Source of the DNA: Candidatus Sumerlaeota bacterium
GTDB lineage: Bacteria > Sumerlaeota > Sumerlaeia > SLMS01 > JAHLLQ01
Direction of reading: 5' to 3'
NCBI GenBank assembly: GCA_030156535.1
Contig: JASGMJ010000011.1
Location: 62,001 to 126,000 of the forward strand
DNA length: 64,000 bases
Of this stretch, positions 27,483 through 36,000 are shown piece after piece. A program made the translations under genes and the position numbers. The stretch's first letter is position 1. Each line of letters starts with the position of its first letter. The notes beneath the pieces were generated by a model. It made no database searches, was not told the DNA's origin, and saw only the letters and a program-made list of their open reading frames with translations.

Positions 27483-28052
27483 TCAGCCCTCCTGTTCCTC
27501 CAGCTTTGCCTTGTGCGCCGACAGGGCCCAAGCGAACTGCGAGACGCAGGCGTTGAGCGCGTAGGCCATGTTCTGAGCGGGGGCAAGCATGCTCCCGAGC
27601 ATCCGGGAGATCAGCTCCTCGCGGCCCGGCAGCGTTGCCAGCTCCTGAACCTTGGCAACGTCCAGGAACTTCTTCTCCAGCAAGCCGCCCTTGATTTCGA
27701 GTCTTTCCCCGTGGTTCTTGATGAACTCTGCGGCCCCCTTGGCGGGGGAGACAGGGTCCTGCATTCCGACCGCCACCATTGTGGGGCCGACGAGGATCTT
27801 GTCGACGTCGTCCGTGGGGTAGCCCGCGTTCTTCAGCGCAATGCGGATCAGGGTGTTCTTCGCGATCTTGACCGCCACCTTGTTTTCGCGCATCTTCGAG
27901 CGAAGTTCGGTGGCCTCCGCGACGGTCAACCCCTTGTTGTTCATCAGCACGATGCCGTCGCCTTCGGCGAACAACTGCTCAAGTTCCTGAACAGTGGTCA
28001 CCTTGTAGGTACGGCCACGACGCTTTGTCGGGATTTTGCCGAGTTTTGCCAT
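27483..28052 (-). CDS. rplJ: 50S ribosomal protein L10
   Basis: Base of the ribosomal stalk, binding L7/L12 dimers and 23S rRNA; 189 aa from the ATG at 28052, which follows a perfect AGGAGGTGA site. Recognisable blocks are EGDGIVLMNNKGLTVAEATELRSKMREN and VGPTMVAVG. The leader RNA upstream is expected to be bound by L10 itself to limit synthesis. Confidence 0.96.
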   Translation of the reverse strand: MAKLGKIPTKRRGRTYKVTTVQELEQLFAEGDGIVLMNNKGLTVAEATELRSKMRENKVAVKIAKNTLIRIALKNAGYPTDDVDKILVGPTMVAVGMQDPVSPAKGAAEFIKNHGERLEIKGGLLEKKFLDVAKVQELATLPGREELISRMLGSMLAPAQNMAYALNACVSQFAWALSAHKAKLEEQEG

Positions 28053-28059
28053 GTTTGAT

Positions 28060-28234
28060 TTCACCTCCTTTCGTTCCACCCGGGGGTCCAGAAACCGCCC
28101 GGGCAGCCTTGTGCCTCAATGGCACGAAGGAGGTGCTTCCGGGCCTCGGCAGGATGGGCTGTCTCCCGTTTAGGAACGCCCCGAGGGGGTTCTCCTGCTT
28201 TCTGCGGCCAACCGTGGCTAGGTCTTGTCAGGAT
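28060..28234 (-). promoter_or_regulatory. Ribosomal protein L10 leader RNA
   Basis: The minus-strand RNA between rplA and rplJ shows the conserved landmarks of the L10 leader family: CCGCAGAAAGCAGG, then AAACGGGAGACAGCCC, CCTGCCGAGG, and two later helices including GTGCC-ATTGA-GGCAC just before the rplJ Shine-Dalgarno site. In known members L10 with L7/L12 binds a kink-turn here and represses translation. Recognition is by pattern; no covariance search was possible. Confidence 0.8.
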
Positions 28235-28259
28235 CGAAGGCGGGACCAGCCCGCCTTCG
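28235..28259 (-). terminator. Hairpin between rplA and the L10 leader
   Basis: CGAAGGCGGG and CCCGCCTTCG form a 10-bp stem around a short loop about 27 bases after the rplA stop. No T tract follows, so it may protect an RNA end or act as a processing or weak stop site. Confidence 0.5.
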
Positions 28260-28285
28260 CCCGTGAATCCGAAACTCCCTGCCGC

Positions 28286-28996
28286 CTACGCGGCGGCGTT
28301 TTGCACGCGCGCCTCGGCCACATCCAAGCGAAGGCCAGGGCTCATCGTGGAGCTCAGCGCGATCGACTTGATGTAGACGCCCTTGGCGGCGGCGGGCTTG
28401 GCCTTGATGATCGCCTCAAGCATGGCGCGGATGTTCTCCACCAGCGCCTCGTCCTTGAACGACATCTTGCCCACGAGCACGTGAATGATGGCGAAGCGGT
28501 CGAGACGGTACTCAACCTGTCCGCCCTTCAGGGCCTCAATCGCGCCCGCAACGTCCATCGTCACCGTTCCCACCTTCGGGTTCGGCATCATGCCGCGGGG
28601 GCCGAGAACCTTGCCCAGGCGGCCGACGAAGCGCATCATGTCGGGCGTGGCGACGCAGGCGTCGAAATCCAGAAAACCTTCGGTGACCTTCTTGACGAGG
28701 TCCTCGCCGCCGGCAACGTCGGCGCCGGCCTCTTCGGCCTCGCGCAGCTTGTCGCCCTGCGCGAAGACGGCCACGCGCACCTTCTTGCCCGTTCCGTTGG
28801 GAAGGGCCACGGTGCCGCGCACCTGCTGGTCGGCGTTACGCGGATCGACGCCGAGGCGAATGTTCAACTGCACGGATTCGTCGAACTTGGCGTAGGACAG
28901 CTTGCGCAGCAGCCCAACGGCCTCTTCGACATTGTAGCGCTTCTCGCGGTCAACGAGAGCGGCAACCTGCTTGTACTTCTTCCCATGCTTTGGCAT
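28286..28996 (-). CDS. rplA: 50S ribosomal protein L1
   Basis: L1 stalk protein controlling tRNA exit, 236 aa from the ATG at 28996, which has GGAGGTT upstream. The start MPKHGKKYK and the signature [21 protein letters not shown] are diagnostic. It follows rplK in the usual order. Confidence 0.97.
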   Translation of the reverse strand: MPKHGKKYKQVAALVDREKRYNVEEAVGLLRKLSYAKFDESVQLNIRLGVDPRNADQQVRGTVALPNGTGKKVRVAVFAQGDKLREAEEAGADVAGGEDLVKKVTEGFLDFDACVATPDMMRFVGRLGKVLGPRGMMPNPKVGTVTMDVAGAIEALKGGQVEYRLDRFAIIHVLVGKMSFKDEALVENIRAMLEAIIKAKPAAAKGVYIKSIALSSTMSPGLRLDVAEARVQNAAA

Positions 28997-29077
28997 GTGC
29001 AACCTCCAGTGGTTCGAGCGGCGGGCGCCAGGCCCGCCTCCCACAAGATAACCGGGTCCCCCAGGGGAACTCCGGGA

Positions 29078-29506
29078 CTAGCCTTCGACGACGATGCCCA
29101 TGCTGCGGGCCGTGCCTTCGACCATGCTCGTCGCGGCTTCGATGCTCGCGGCGTTCAGGTCGACCATCTTGCTCTTTGCGATTTCCACAACCTGCGCGCG
29201 CGTCACCTTCCCAACCTTCGTCTTGTTGGGAACGCCCGAACCCTTCTTGAGGTTGGCGGCCTTGAGCAGCAGCGAGGACGCCGGGGGCGTCTTCAGCTCG
29301 AAGGTGAACGAGCGGTCGGAATAGATGGTGATGACGGCCGGAATGATCTGGCCGGCCTTGTCCTTGGTGCGCGCGTTGTACTGCTTGCAGAATTCCATGA
29401 TGTTGACGCCGTGCTGGCCGAGGGCAGGGCCCACGGGCGGCGCCGGATTGGCCGCGCCGGCGTTGCAGTTCAACCTTACGATCGCTTCGACTTTCTTCTT
29501 CGCCAT
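29078..29506 (-). CDS. rplK: 50S ribosomal protein L11
   Basis: Part of the GTPase-associated centre, 142 aa. The N terminus ([34 protein letters not shown]) and the KSKMVDLNA region are canonical. It lies between nusG and rplA on the minus strand. Start as in the ORF track. Confidence 0.97.
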   Translation of the reverse strand: MAKKKVEAIVRLNCNAGAANPAPPVGPALGQHGVNIMEFCKQYNARTKDKAGQIIPAVITIYSDRSFTFELKTPPASSLLLKAANLKKGSGVPNKTKVGKVTRAQVVEIAKSKMVDLNAASIEAATSMVEGTARSMGIVVEG

Positions 29507-29559
29507 GGTCCGTCAGTCCACACTCTGAATTGGCGGGGTCAAAGACCCCGAAATCGGCT

Positions 29560-30093
29560 TTACGATGCGCTTTCCACCTGCAGAACGTCGAGCTCCACCG
29601 GTGTGCTGCGGCCGAAGATCGACACCATCACGCGCAGCTTCGCCTTGTCGTGGTCGATGGCATCCACCGTCCCCACGAAGTTGGCGAATGGTCCCTCGAT
29701 CACCTTCACCGAATCGCCCAGGCGGTGCTTGATCTCCGCGCGGGGCTTGTCCTTCTTGTCTTCCACGAGTCCGCGAATGTTCGCGACCTCGTCCTCGCTC
29801 AACGGAATGCGGGCATTGCCGGCACCCACGAATCCCGAAACTCCCTTCAGCTCCTCGATCAGCTTGAACAGCTCATCGTCCTCTTCCAACTGCACGAAGA
29901 CATAACCCGGCATGATGTTCTTCGTGTGTTCCTTCTTCTTGCTGTCCTTGATCTCGACAACCTTCTCCTCGGGCACAATCACCTCACCGAGCTTGTCGCG
30001 GAGTCCTTCCACGGAAGCACGGTGTTCGATGTCCTTCTTTACGGACCGCTCGAACCCGGAGTAGGTATGGACTGCGTACCAGTTCTTCGACAC
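29560..30093 (-). CDS. nusG: Transcription elongation/antitermination factor NusG
   Basis: Binds RNA polymerase and links transcription with Rho or the ribosome. The N-terminal NGN domain begins SKNWYAVHTYSGFE and contains MPGYVFVQ. The C-terminal KOW domain shows GDSVKVIEGPFANFVGTVDAID. The GTG at 30093 has GAGG eight bases upstream and gives the standard 177 aa; the GTG at 30123 would overlap secE by four bases and add ten atypical residues. Confidence 0.95.
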   Translation of the reverse strand: MSKNWYAVHTYSGFERSVKKDIEHRASVEGLRDKLGEVIVPEEKVVEIKDSKKKEHTKNIMPGYVFVQLEEDDELFKLIEELKGVSGFVGAGNARIPLSEDEVANIRGLVEDKKDKPRAEIKHRLGDSVKVIEGPFANFVGTVDAIDHDKAKLRVMVSIFGRSTPVELDVLQVESAS

Positions 30094-30119
30094 AGCAAAC
30101 GCCTCTGTTGGCGGAATAA

Positions 30120-30341
30120 TCACGAAACGCCGATTTTAAGAATCTCGGCAAGCGCCTTTGACAGCGCGTAATCCCACACAGCGATCAGCGTACCGACAAT
30201 AATCGTCGCCACAATCACAACCGTTGCGTAGTTCTTGCACTCTTCCTTCGTCGGCCAGGAGACCTTGGACATCTCTGTCCGCACCTGATGGAAGAAGGTC
30301 ATGGTTTTTTCCCATGCACCCACGGACACTTTCTCGGCCAT
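30120..30341 (-). CDS. secE: Preprotein translocase subunit SecE
   Basis: Small single-span partner of SecY in the Sec channel, 73 aa from the ATG at 30341. The conserved amphipathic part FHQVRTEMSKVSWPTKEE precedes one membrane helix (ATVVIVATIIVGTLIAVWDYAL), the minimal type found in most bacteria. It lies between tRNA-Trp and nusG, as in many genomes. Confidence 0.94.
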   Translation of the reverse strand: MAEKVSVGAWEKTMTFFHQVRTEMSKVSWPTKEECKNYATVVIVATIIVGTLIAVWDYALSKALAEILKIGVS

Positions 30342-30403
30342 TCTGCCTGCCCTATCCACTTTCGCTGGTGCGCCGAAGGGGCGCCCTTGAGTTCGTCAAA
30401 TTT

Positions 30404-30479
<76 letters not shown>

Positions 30480-30733
30480 GCAAAATCAATCTTTTGCGAG
30501 TCCAGCGGGACGAAAGGCACACTTCGCCCCTCCGAAAGAGCGAGTAGCGGTATTCTCCTTCCCCCCCGCTGCGCAAGCGAAATTTCCGCCGTTTTTTTCC
30601 TTCCCGCCATCCGCACCGTTTCTCCATTTCTCATCCCTTCGCGTTGACACCCACACCACTCGCTTCCATCCCTAGCCCATCCCTGCACACCCGGCCTCCC
30701 GGGGTGCCCGCTTCGCCCAAGGCTTCTCCGCCC
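30480..30733. promoter_or_regulatory. Divergent region, tRNA-Trp and TPR gene
   Basis: These 254 bases should hold the promoter of the tRNA-Trp/secE unit on the minus strand and that of the TPR gene on the plus strand. The bases next to the tRNA are AT-rich (CAAAATCAATCTTTTGCG). No motif was clear enough to name. Confidence 0.35.
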
Positions 30734-33163
30734 ATGGAATTCGGTTCCCGCTTCAAAGGCCTCTTCCGCCGCTCTTTTCAGGCCGGTTTGGAAAACGAGG
30801 AGACCCGGGAGGAAACTCTGGATGCTATCTGCGCCCAGATGGCCGAATTGCGTCAAGCCAACCCCGACAAGCCGGAGGTCTGGCAGAAGCCCCTTCAGGA
30901 AGCTCTGGAAGTTCTCGGCTCCACTGGCGACGGCGCCGTTCTCGCCTGGCGCAAGGCCACCCGGGCCTTTCCCGACGAACCCTCGTTTCGCCGCGAACTC
31001 ATCCAGCTTCAGCTCCCCAAGGCCCACTTTCCCCCGGAAGACATCCCCCTGCTCCGGGACGAGGCCATCGCCCAGTCTCGCAACATCAGCCTCTGGCAGC
31101 GTCTTCTCGAAGAAGCACGCTATCTCCAGGACGATCAACTCCTCGCGGCCTCCAACGAGACGCTGGTCCTCACCCTTTCGCGCTACTTTCCCCCCGGCGG
31201 CGAGAGCACGTGGTACGATGTCGAGACCGAGGCACAGGCGCGTTCGATGTTCTTCAACCGCCTCGACGACTGCACCGACCGGATCGTTTCCTCGCAGCGC
31301 GACGACGAGCGCGCCCTCGAACTCTTCGAGATCGCCTATGCGCATTTCCCCAACCGCGCCGAAATTGCCGTCCGCCTTGCTCACTTTCATCGCCTGCGGG
31401 GAGCCAGCGCCCCCCACAGCCTCGGCCTGATTCTCCAGGCACTGCTCTTCGCCCCCGACGACCAGGACTTGCAGCGCACGGCTGCCCGCCTTCTTGTCAA
31501 CCGGCCTGGACACGAGCAGGAAGGCCTGGATCTTATGCTTCAGGTTTATGAGGCCAACCCAAACGATGCCAGTCTGATAGAAGACCTGACGCACTGCCTC
31601 TCCAAAGTCGGCACGTTGCAGGAACAGCACGTCGAAATCGTCCAGGCGCGTTTTCGCCAAAGCCCGGATGACCCCGCCGCCGTTGCTCTTCTGGCCGGTT
31701 TTTACTCCAGGTGCGAAGATGTCTCGGACGAAGCGCACGATGTTCTGGCGAAAGCCACGGAGCTTTTCCCGGAAGAGACCCGTTACGCCCTCGCTCTGGC
31801 CAAACAGCACCTGCGCCGCGAGCAGTGGCAGGAAGCCTCCCGGGTACTCGAAGAAATCGACCGCCGCGAAGGTGCCAACCCCGATTTGCTGGAGGCGCTG
31901 GCGATCTGCTACTCGAAACTGGGCGATTTTGGTGAACGGGCCGTCGAGGTCATCAAGGCAGCCATTGCCACCGGACTCGACAACGAGTCCGTCCACGATG
32001 CCTTCTGCGGGTACCTCTTTCACACCTCCCCCGACGCCCCGGAGTCCATCGAACAGTTTCGCGAAACCCACCGGCGCTTTCCCCAGGCGAGCTGGGCAAC
32101 GCTCGGCCTGGTCCGGCACATGGTCCAGTTCGAAGACTTCGACCGCGCCCAGGAAAAGCTCTTCGCCTTCCTCCAGGGCGGCCCCGTTGTTGCCGAGGCA
32201 GCCAGCCTGGCCGCCCGGATCGTTTCAGCCGACCCCAAGCGCCAGCGCATCCGCCAGTACTTGACGCTCCCCCCGGAAACTGCCAAGCCGATCTTCGAGG
32301 AAGCCGCTCAACTTGCTCCCGAGTCGCTGCTGATTCTGACAGCGCTGGCGCGCTACCGCCTTAATGCCGGTTTGCGCGACGCCCGCACGGCGGAACTGCT
32401 CACAGAAATTTGCAAGCGCGATCAAAGCGACATGGAAATGCGCCTGTACAGGGCGGATATTCTGTTCGAGATCGGCGAAATAGACGCGGCGTTGGACTTG
32501 TACCGGGACATTCTGGCACGCAGCAGGGAGGCCAGTGGCTCTGTTGGCTCCAGCGGGACCCAGCTTCTGCCCGACCAGCACGCCCACGTCCATTCCCGCC
32601 TTGCAGCCAGCCTGCTTGCTTCGCCGGAACGGATCGAGCAAACCGATTACGTCAATATCCTCGAAGCCGCCATGAGTCCCGGTGCCGAACGCGATCTGGT
32701 CGTTCACGCCGCCCTCTGGGTCGTTCAGGTCGAACTCATCCATCCGCTGGCCCAGCCCGTCGTCGAGCTTGCCCTGGCCATCCAGTCCGACAACGAGGAA
32801 CTGGAGCTCGGGCTCGCCAAGCTCAAGCTCCAGCGCGGCAGCGCCCGCTCCGCCCTGCATCTTGTCCTCAAGCGCGTTGAGTTGCTGCGGTTCGAGAAAC
32901 CCATTCTCGACCTGCTTGAGCGCGTTGTCGAGACGGTGCAGCCCGATCTCATCAACGAGGAACTCACCCGCCGCATCTTGCAGTTCAACGAGCGCCGCCG
33001 CTACCTTCCCGACCGCGTGGCGTTTCTGATCGCCCGCCTTCTCGTGGCCAGTGGCCGGGATGACCTCCGCTTCCTCCCCGTCCTGGAGCGCGCCGCCTCC
33101 CTCAAGAGCCCGCCTCCGGATGTGCTGCTCGCTCTGGACCGGTGCAGACGCCAGCAACGATGA
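30734..33163 (+). CDS. Large tetratricopeptide-like repeat protein
   Basis: 809 aa, helical repeats almost throughout. TPR-like units are seen in ALELFEIAYAHFPNRAEIAVRLAHFHRL, DEAHDVLAKATELFPEETRYALALAKQHL and EWQEASRVLEEIDRREGANPDLLEALAICYSKLGDF-type stretches. Neither signal peptide nor membrane segment is visible from the ATG at 30734; the ORF-track start adds a proline-rich, unlikely extension. Probably a cytoplasmic scaffold. I recognise no catalytic domain and cannot assign a function. Confidence 0.75.
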   Translation: MEFGSRFKGLFRRSFQAGLENEETREETLDAICAQMAELRQANPDKPEVWQKPLQEALEVLGSTGDGAVLAWRKATRAFPDEPSFRRELIQLQLPKAHFPPEDIPLLRDEAIAQSRNISLWQRLLEEARYLQDDQLLAASNETLVLTLSRYFPPGGESTWYDVETEAQARSMFFNRLDDCTDRIVSSQRDDERALELFEIAYAHFPNRAEIAVRLAHFHRLRGASAPHSLGLILQALLFAPDDQDLQRTAARLLVNRPGHEQEGLDLMLQVYEANPNDASLIEDLTHCLSKVGTLQEQHVEIVQARFRQSPDDPAAVALLAGFYSRCEDVSDEAHDVLAKATELFPEETRYALALAKQHLRREQWQEASRVLEEIDRREGANPDLLEALAICYSKLGDFGERAVEVIKAAIATGLDNESVHDAFCGYLFHTSPDAPESIEQFRETHRRFPQASWATLGLVRHMVQFEDFDRAQEKLFAFLQGGPVVAEAASLAARIVSADPKRQRIRQYLTLPPETAKPIFEEAAQLAPESLLILTALARYRLNAGLRDARTAELLTEICKRDQSDMEMRLYRADILFEIGEIDAALDLYRDILARSREASGSVGSSGTQLLPDQHAHVHSRLAASLLASPERIEQTDYVNILEAAMSPGAERDLVVHAALWVVQVELIHPLAQPVVELALAIQSDNEELELGLAKLKLQRGSARSALHLVLKRVELLRFEKPILDLLERVVETVQPDLINEELTRRILQFNERRRYLPDRVAFLIARLLVASGRDDLRFLPVLERAASLKSPPPDVLLALDRCRRQQR

Positions 33164-33197
33164 GCCTTGGGAATGTCCGCAGCGGAGCATGGCCTCC

Positions 33198-33235
33198 CAC
33201 ACCTGCCCCCCCCAGGATAAGGGGGACAGGGTGTC
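33198..33235. repeat. Imperfect palindrome, REP-like
   Basis: ACACCTGCCCCC and GGGGGACAGGGTGT pair with one bulge and one G-T type mismatch around a short CAGGATAA loop, 35 bases after the TPR stop codon. The GGGGACAG core resembles repeats linked to REP-associated tyrosine transposases. It could also simply end transcription. Only one copy was seen in the window. Confidence 0.45.
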
Positions 33236-33354
33236 TGCTTCGTCTTGGTCGCAGCCAATAGAGGACGAGGCCAAAAGACGGGAATTGAGAACCTTTCCGT
33301 TTTCCGTGTCCTGAACTCTTGACACTCATCCGTTGGCAGTGCGTGACCTACGCC

Positions 33355-34350
33355 ATGAAGAACATCCGCGTCATTGCCGTGTTTGCCTGGGGTGCGTTCG
33401 CGCCACTGCTGCTCACGTCCTGCTCGCTTTTCTGCGGCTGCCCTGAGCCCTGCCCGGTAGCGGAAGTTCCCGCCGATGTCCCTCCGGAAGAATCGGTTAC
33501 TCCCGCGGTGCCAAAGCCGCGGGTACCCGAGAAGAGTCCCTCCCGTTCTGCATGGCCACGGCTCTTTCTCGAATCCAAGGACGCAGGTGCCGCTCCCCCC
33601 GCCGTTGTTGCCGGTGGTCTTGTTGCCACCGAGGAGGAGGTCGCTCTTGCACTGCGGGCGTCCGGAGCGGAATCGCGCGCTGATGTCGTCAACAATCTGC
33701 GTCAGGAACTGCTGATCCTCGATTATCTGCGCGAGAGTGGCCTCGACGACGATCCCGAGTTCGAGGCACGGGCGCGTCATCTGCTCCGTTCGCAACTCGT
33801 TCAACTCGTCATTGCAGAGGCCATCGAGGATGAAGCCCTCGTTTCCGAGGACGAAGTGCGCGCCGTTTACAACGAGCGGCGCGCGCAATACACCCAGCCC
33901 GCCCGCGTCAGCATTCGGCTGATTCTCGTCTCCACCGAAGCAGAAGCAGCTGCCGTGATGGAGCGCCTTCAGGAGGGCGAGGACTTCGGCGCTCTGGCGT
34001 CGGAATTCAGCCAGCATTCCAGCCGCCGCGTCGGTGGCGTGCTCGAACCGTTCAGCCGTGGCACGTACAGCACCGAACTGGAAGACCTCGCCTTCTCCCT
34101 GCGCTCTGGCGAAGTGGGCTCCGTCCCCACCACGCGTGGTGTCTTCATTGTCGAAAAGCAGGCGGATAGCCGCGAGAGCATCACGCCCTACGAAACCGTT
34201 GCTCCCGGGATTCGTGCCGAGTTGGAGCAGCGCAAGCGCGCCGAAGCAGAGCGGCGCTTTCTTGAAGCCCTGGCCGCCGATCCCGAAGGCATGGCCAGCG
34301 GTCGTGGTGGGCAGGGGGCCGGGGGCGGGCAGGACTCAGGGGTTGAATAA
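33355..34350 (+). CDS. Parvulin-type peptidyl-prolyl isomerase, probable lipoprotein
   Basis: Envelope folding factor of about 331 aa. The start MKNIRVIAVFAWGAFAPLLLTSCS is a lipoprotein signal with lipobox LTSC. A proline-rich linker leads to a SurA-N-like helical part (NNLRQELLILDYLRESGLDDDPEFE), then a rotamase domain at about 170-275: ARVSIRLILVSTEAEAAAVMERLQEGEDFGALASEFS, GGVLEPFSRG and SVPTTRGVFIVEK. The ORF overlaps the next, convergent isomerase gene by 15 bases. The tail is Gly-rich. Confidence 0.83.
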   Translation: MKNIRVIAVFAWGAFAPLLLTSCSLFCGCPEPCPVAEVPADVPPEESVTPAVPKPRVPEKSPSRSAWPRLFLESKDAGAAPPAVVAGGLVATEEEVALALRASGAESRADVVNNLRQELLILDYLRESGLDDDPEFEARARHLLRSQLVQLVIAEAIEDEALVSEDEVRAVYNERRAQYTQPARVSIRLILVSTEAEAAAVMERLQEGEDFGALASEFSQHSSRRVGGVLEPFSRGTYSTELEDLAFSLRSGEVGSVPTTRGVFIVEKQADSRESITPYETVAPGIRAELEQRKRAEAERRFLEALAADPEGMASGRGGQGAGGGQDSGVE

Positions 34351-35427
34351 CCCCTCGTACTCTTCCTTTTCTTCCCGTTCGCGCCCCGCAATCTTTTCCC
34401 AGATCGTCGCCTGATCCGGTTCGATCTCCAGCTCCCGCATGACTCCCTCATAGCGCTCGGCGAGCTGAACATCGCTTTCCGTGCGAAGACGCGCGAGCAG
34501 TTGATCGCGTGTCGCCCTCAACGCATCGAGGCGTTCTTCGCGCAGCGGCGTCTCGAAATCCACGAGGCGAAGGACGTGGTACGCCCCCGGTCCCCGCACG
34601 GGAGCCGAGACCTTGCCGGGTTCGAGCTCGCGCAGGGCCTCCAGAATATCCGGCGCCAAAACTTCCTGCTCCACCCACCCGACCATGCCGCCGCGCGAGG
34701 CGGTCGCAAGATCGTCAGAGAAGACGATCGCGGCCTTCTCGAAGGGCAGACCTCTCTCAATATCGACGTAGATGCGCAGTGCCCGCTGCTTGGCCTCCAG
34801 CCAGCCCTCCTCGCCCGGTACGCGCGGCTCCACGACGATCTGGGCCACAAGAAAGCGCTGGGCGTTGCTGGGATCGTCACCAGCCTGCTCGAAGAGTGCG
34901 GGGTCGAGTGATTCCGTCAGGGCCCGGTTGATCGTCATCGAGCGCCGGGCACGATCGGTCAGCCAGCCACGGACGTCCTCCGGCCGCAGCCCGGCCCCCG
35001 CAATCATCTGGTTCAGCCGCTCTTCCGAACCTGCGCGTCCCACATAGTCGCGCCAGGCATTCTCGGCCGTCTTGTTCAGCGACTCGGGAGCGGGCTCGGT
35101 GGCATCCACCGAGAAGTGGCGGTAGAGCAGGTACTCATCAACGACCGAGGGGACGGCCTCGCGGGCGAGTTCGGAATCCGGAATCGCTTCGAGGGACGGA
35201 TCGTAGAGCCGCAATTCAAAGAGGTAGAACTGGATGTCGCGCTCGGTGATCAGATCGCCGCCGACGCTGGCGGCAACGAGATCGAGTTGGGCCCTTGCAG
35301 CCAGCGGCATGGTGAACAGCAGCAGGCTGGCGAGAAAAAGAAAACCGCGGCCCTTGGCGTACAAAGGCCCTGAGCCGCGGAAAGCAACGCTGGTGTTGGG
35401 AAGAATCGGCACGATGGCTCGCTTCAC
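34336..35427 (-). CDS. SurA-like periplasmic peptidyl-prolyl isomerase
   Basis: 363 aa with a long signal peptide ending MPLAARA-QLD. After cleavage come LVAASVGGDLITERDIQFYLFELRL, the typical SurA N-terminal start, and a parvulin domain with FLVAQIVVEPR, ARGGMVGWVEQEVLAPDILEALRELEPGKVS and GAYHVLRLVDFE. Probably assists outer-membrane or secreted protein folding. The GTG start overlaps the stop of the preceding small gene (GTGA), so the two are translationally coupled. The end overlaps the other isomerase gene on the opposite strand. Confidence 0.83.
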   Translation of the reverse strand: MKRAIVPILPNTSVAFRGSGPLYAKGRGFLFLASLLLFTMPLAARAQLDLVAASVGGDLITERDIQFYLFELRLYDPSLEAIPDSELAREAVPSVVDEYLLYRHFSVDATEPAPESLNKTAENAWRDYVGRAGSEERLNQMIAGAGLRPEDVRGWLTDRARRSMTINRALTESLDPALFEQAGDDPSNAQRFLVAQIVVEPRVPGEEGWLEAKQRALRIYVDIERGLPFEKAAIVFSDDLATASRGGMVGWVEQEVLAPDILEALRELEPGKVSAPVRGPGAYHVLRLVDFETPLREERLDALRATRDQLLARLRTESDVQLAERYEGVMRELEIEPDQATIWEKIAGREREEKEEYEGLFNP

Positions 35428-35735
35428 CCGTTGAAATGGCCACTCACGTAGACATCCTGCCCGGGGAGAAGGTTCACAGGACCACTGTGGTACTTGCGAA
35501 CGAACTCAGCGACGGCTTCGTCGCTTTCCCAGGCCATCGTGATAAAGAACGTGCGCTCGGGGTCTTCGATCTGAAAACCGTCGACGGCCTCGGGGGCACA
35601 GTCTTCGGGGCTGAAGTAGCTGGCCCAGAGATGACCGGGTGACTTGCGTGCTGCGGCGATCCATTTGTCGAGCGTGCGGCGGGCCGCTTCCGCCTGGCCG
35701 TGCTTCACAACCGTTTTGATGACTTCGACGTACAT
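35424..35735 (-). CDS. Small protein, possibly ABM-like alpha/beta barrel
   Basis: 103 aa from the ATG at 35735, which has AGGA upstream; the longer ORF start adds an unlikely stretch. MYVEVIKTVVKHGQAEAARRTL and ERTFFITMAWESDEAVAEFVRKY resemble the strand-helix pattern of antibiotic-biosynthesis-monooxygenase-like dimeric barrels, but no active residue can be named. It overlaps the SurA-like gene by four bases and is probably its upstream operon partner. Function unknown. Confidence 0.6.
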   Translation of the reverse strand: MYVEVIKTVVKHGQAEAARRTLDKWIAAARKSPGHLWASYFSPEDCAPEAVDGFQIEDPERTFFITMAWESDEAVAEFVRKYHSGPVNLLPGQDVYVSGHFNG

Positions 35736-36000
35736 GCGCGGAGTCCTGCCTGTGTACGGGGGTTTCGCGAGGAATTGCAGCGCTTGTGGCCGCAAAGCGG
35801 TCGCCCGCGCTTTCCCTCGCGGCGCTTGGTCTATTTACCGGCTCGCGCCGTCCCTTTGGGCGAAAGAAGGGCAAAACCTGTGCCCCATTTCGCCCGGGGC
35901 GCGGGTTTCTAGGGCAGTATCCCGTGGAAAATCAATCCTTACCTTTTCCCGGGCCCCTCTCTTTTCGTAGATTGCCCGCTCCCCAAGGGGAAAATCACGG

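Noticed and set aside
35736-36000. Gene between the 35424 protein and surE
   Set aside because: Only short ORFs (35644, 35700, 35786, 35835) without a Shine-Dalgarno site or family match; the region is treated as non-coding.
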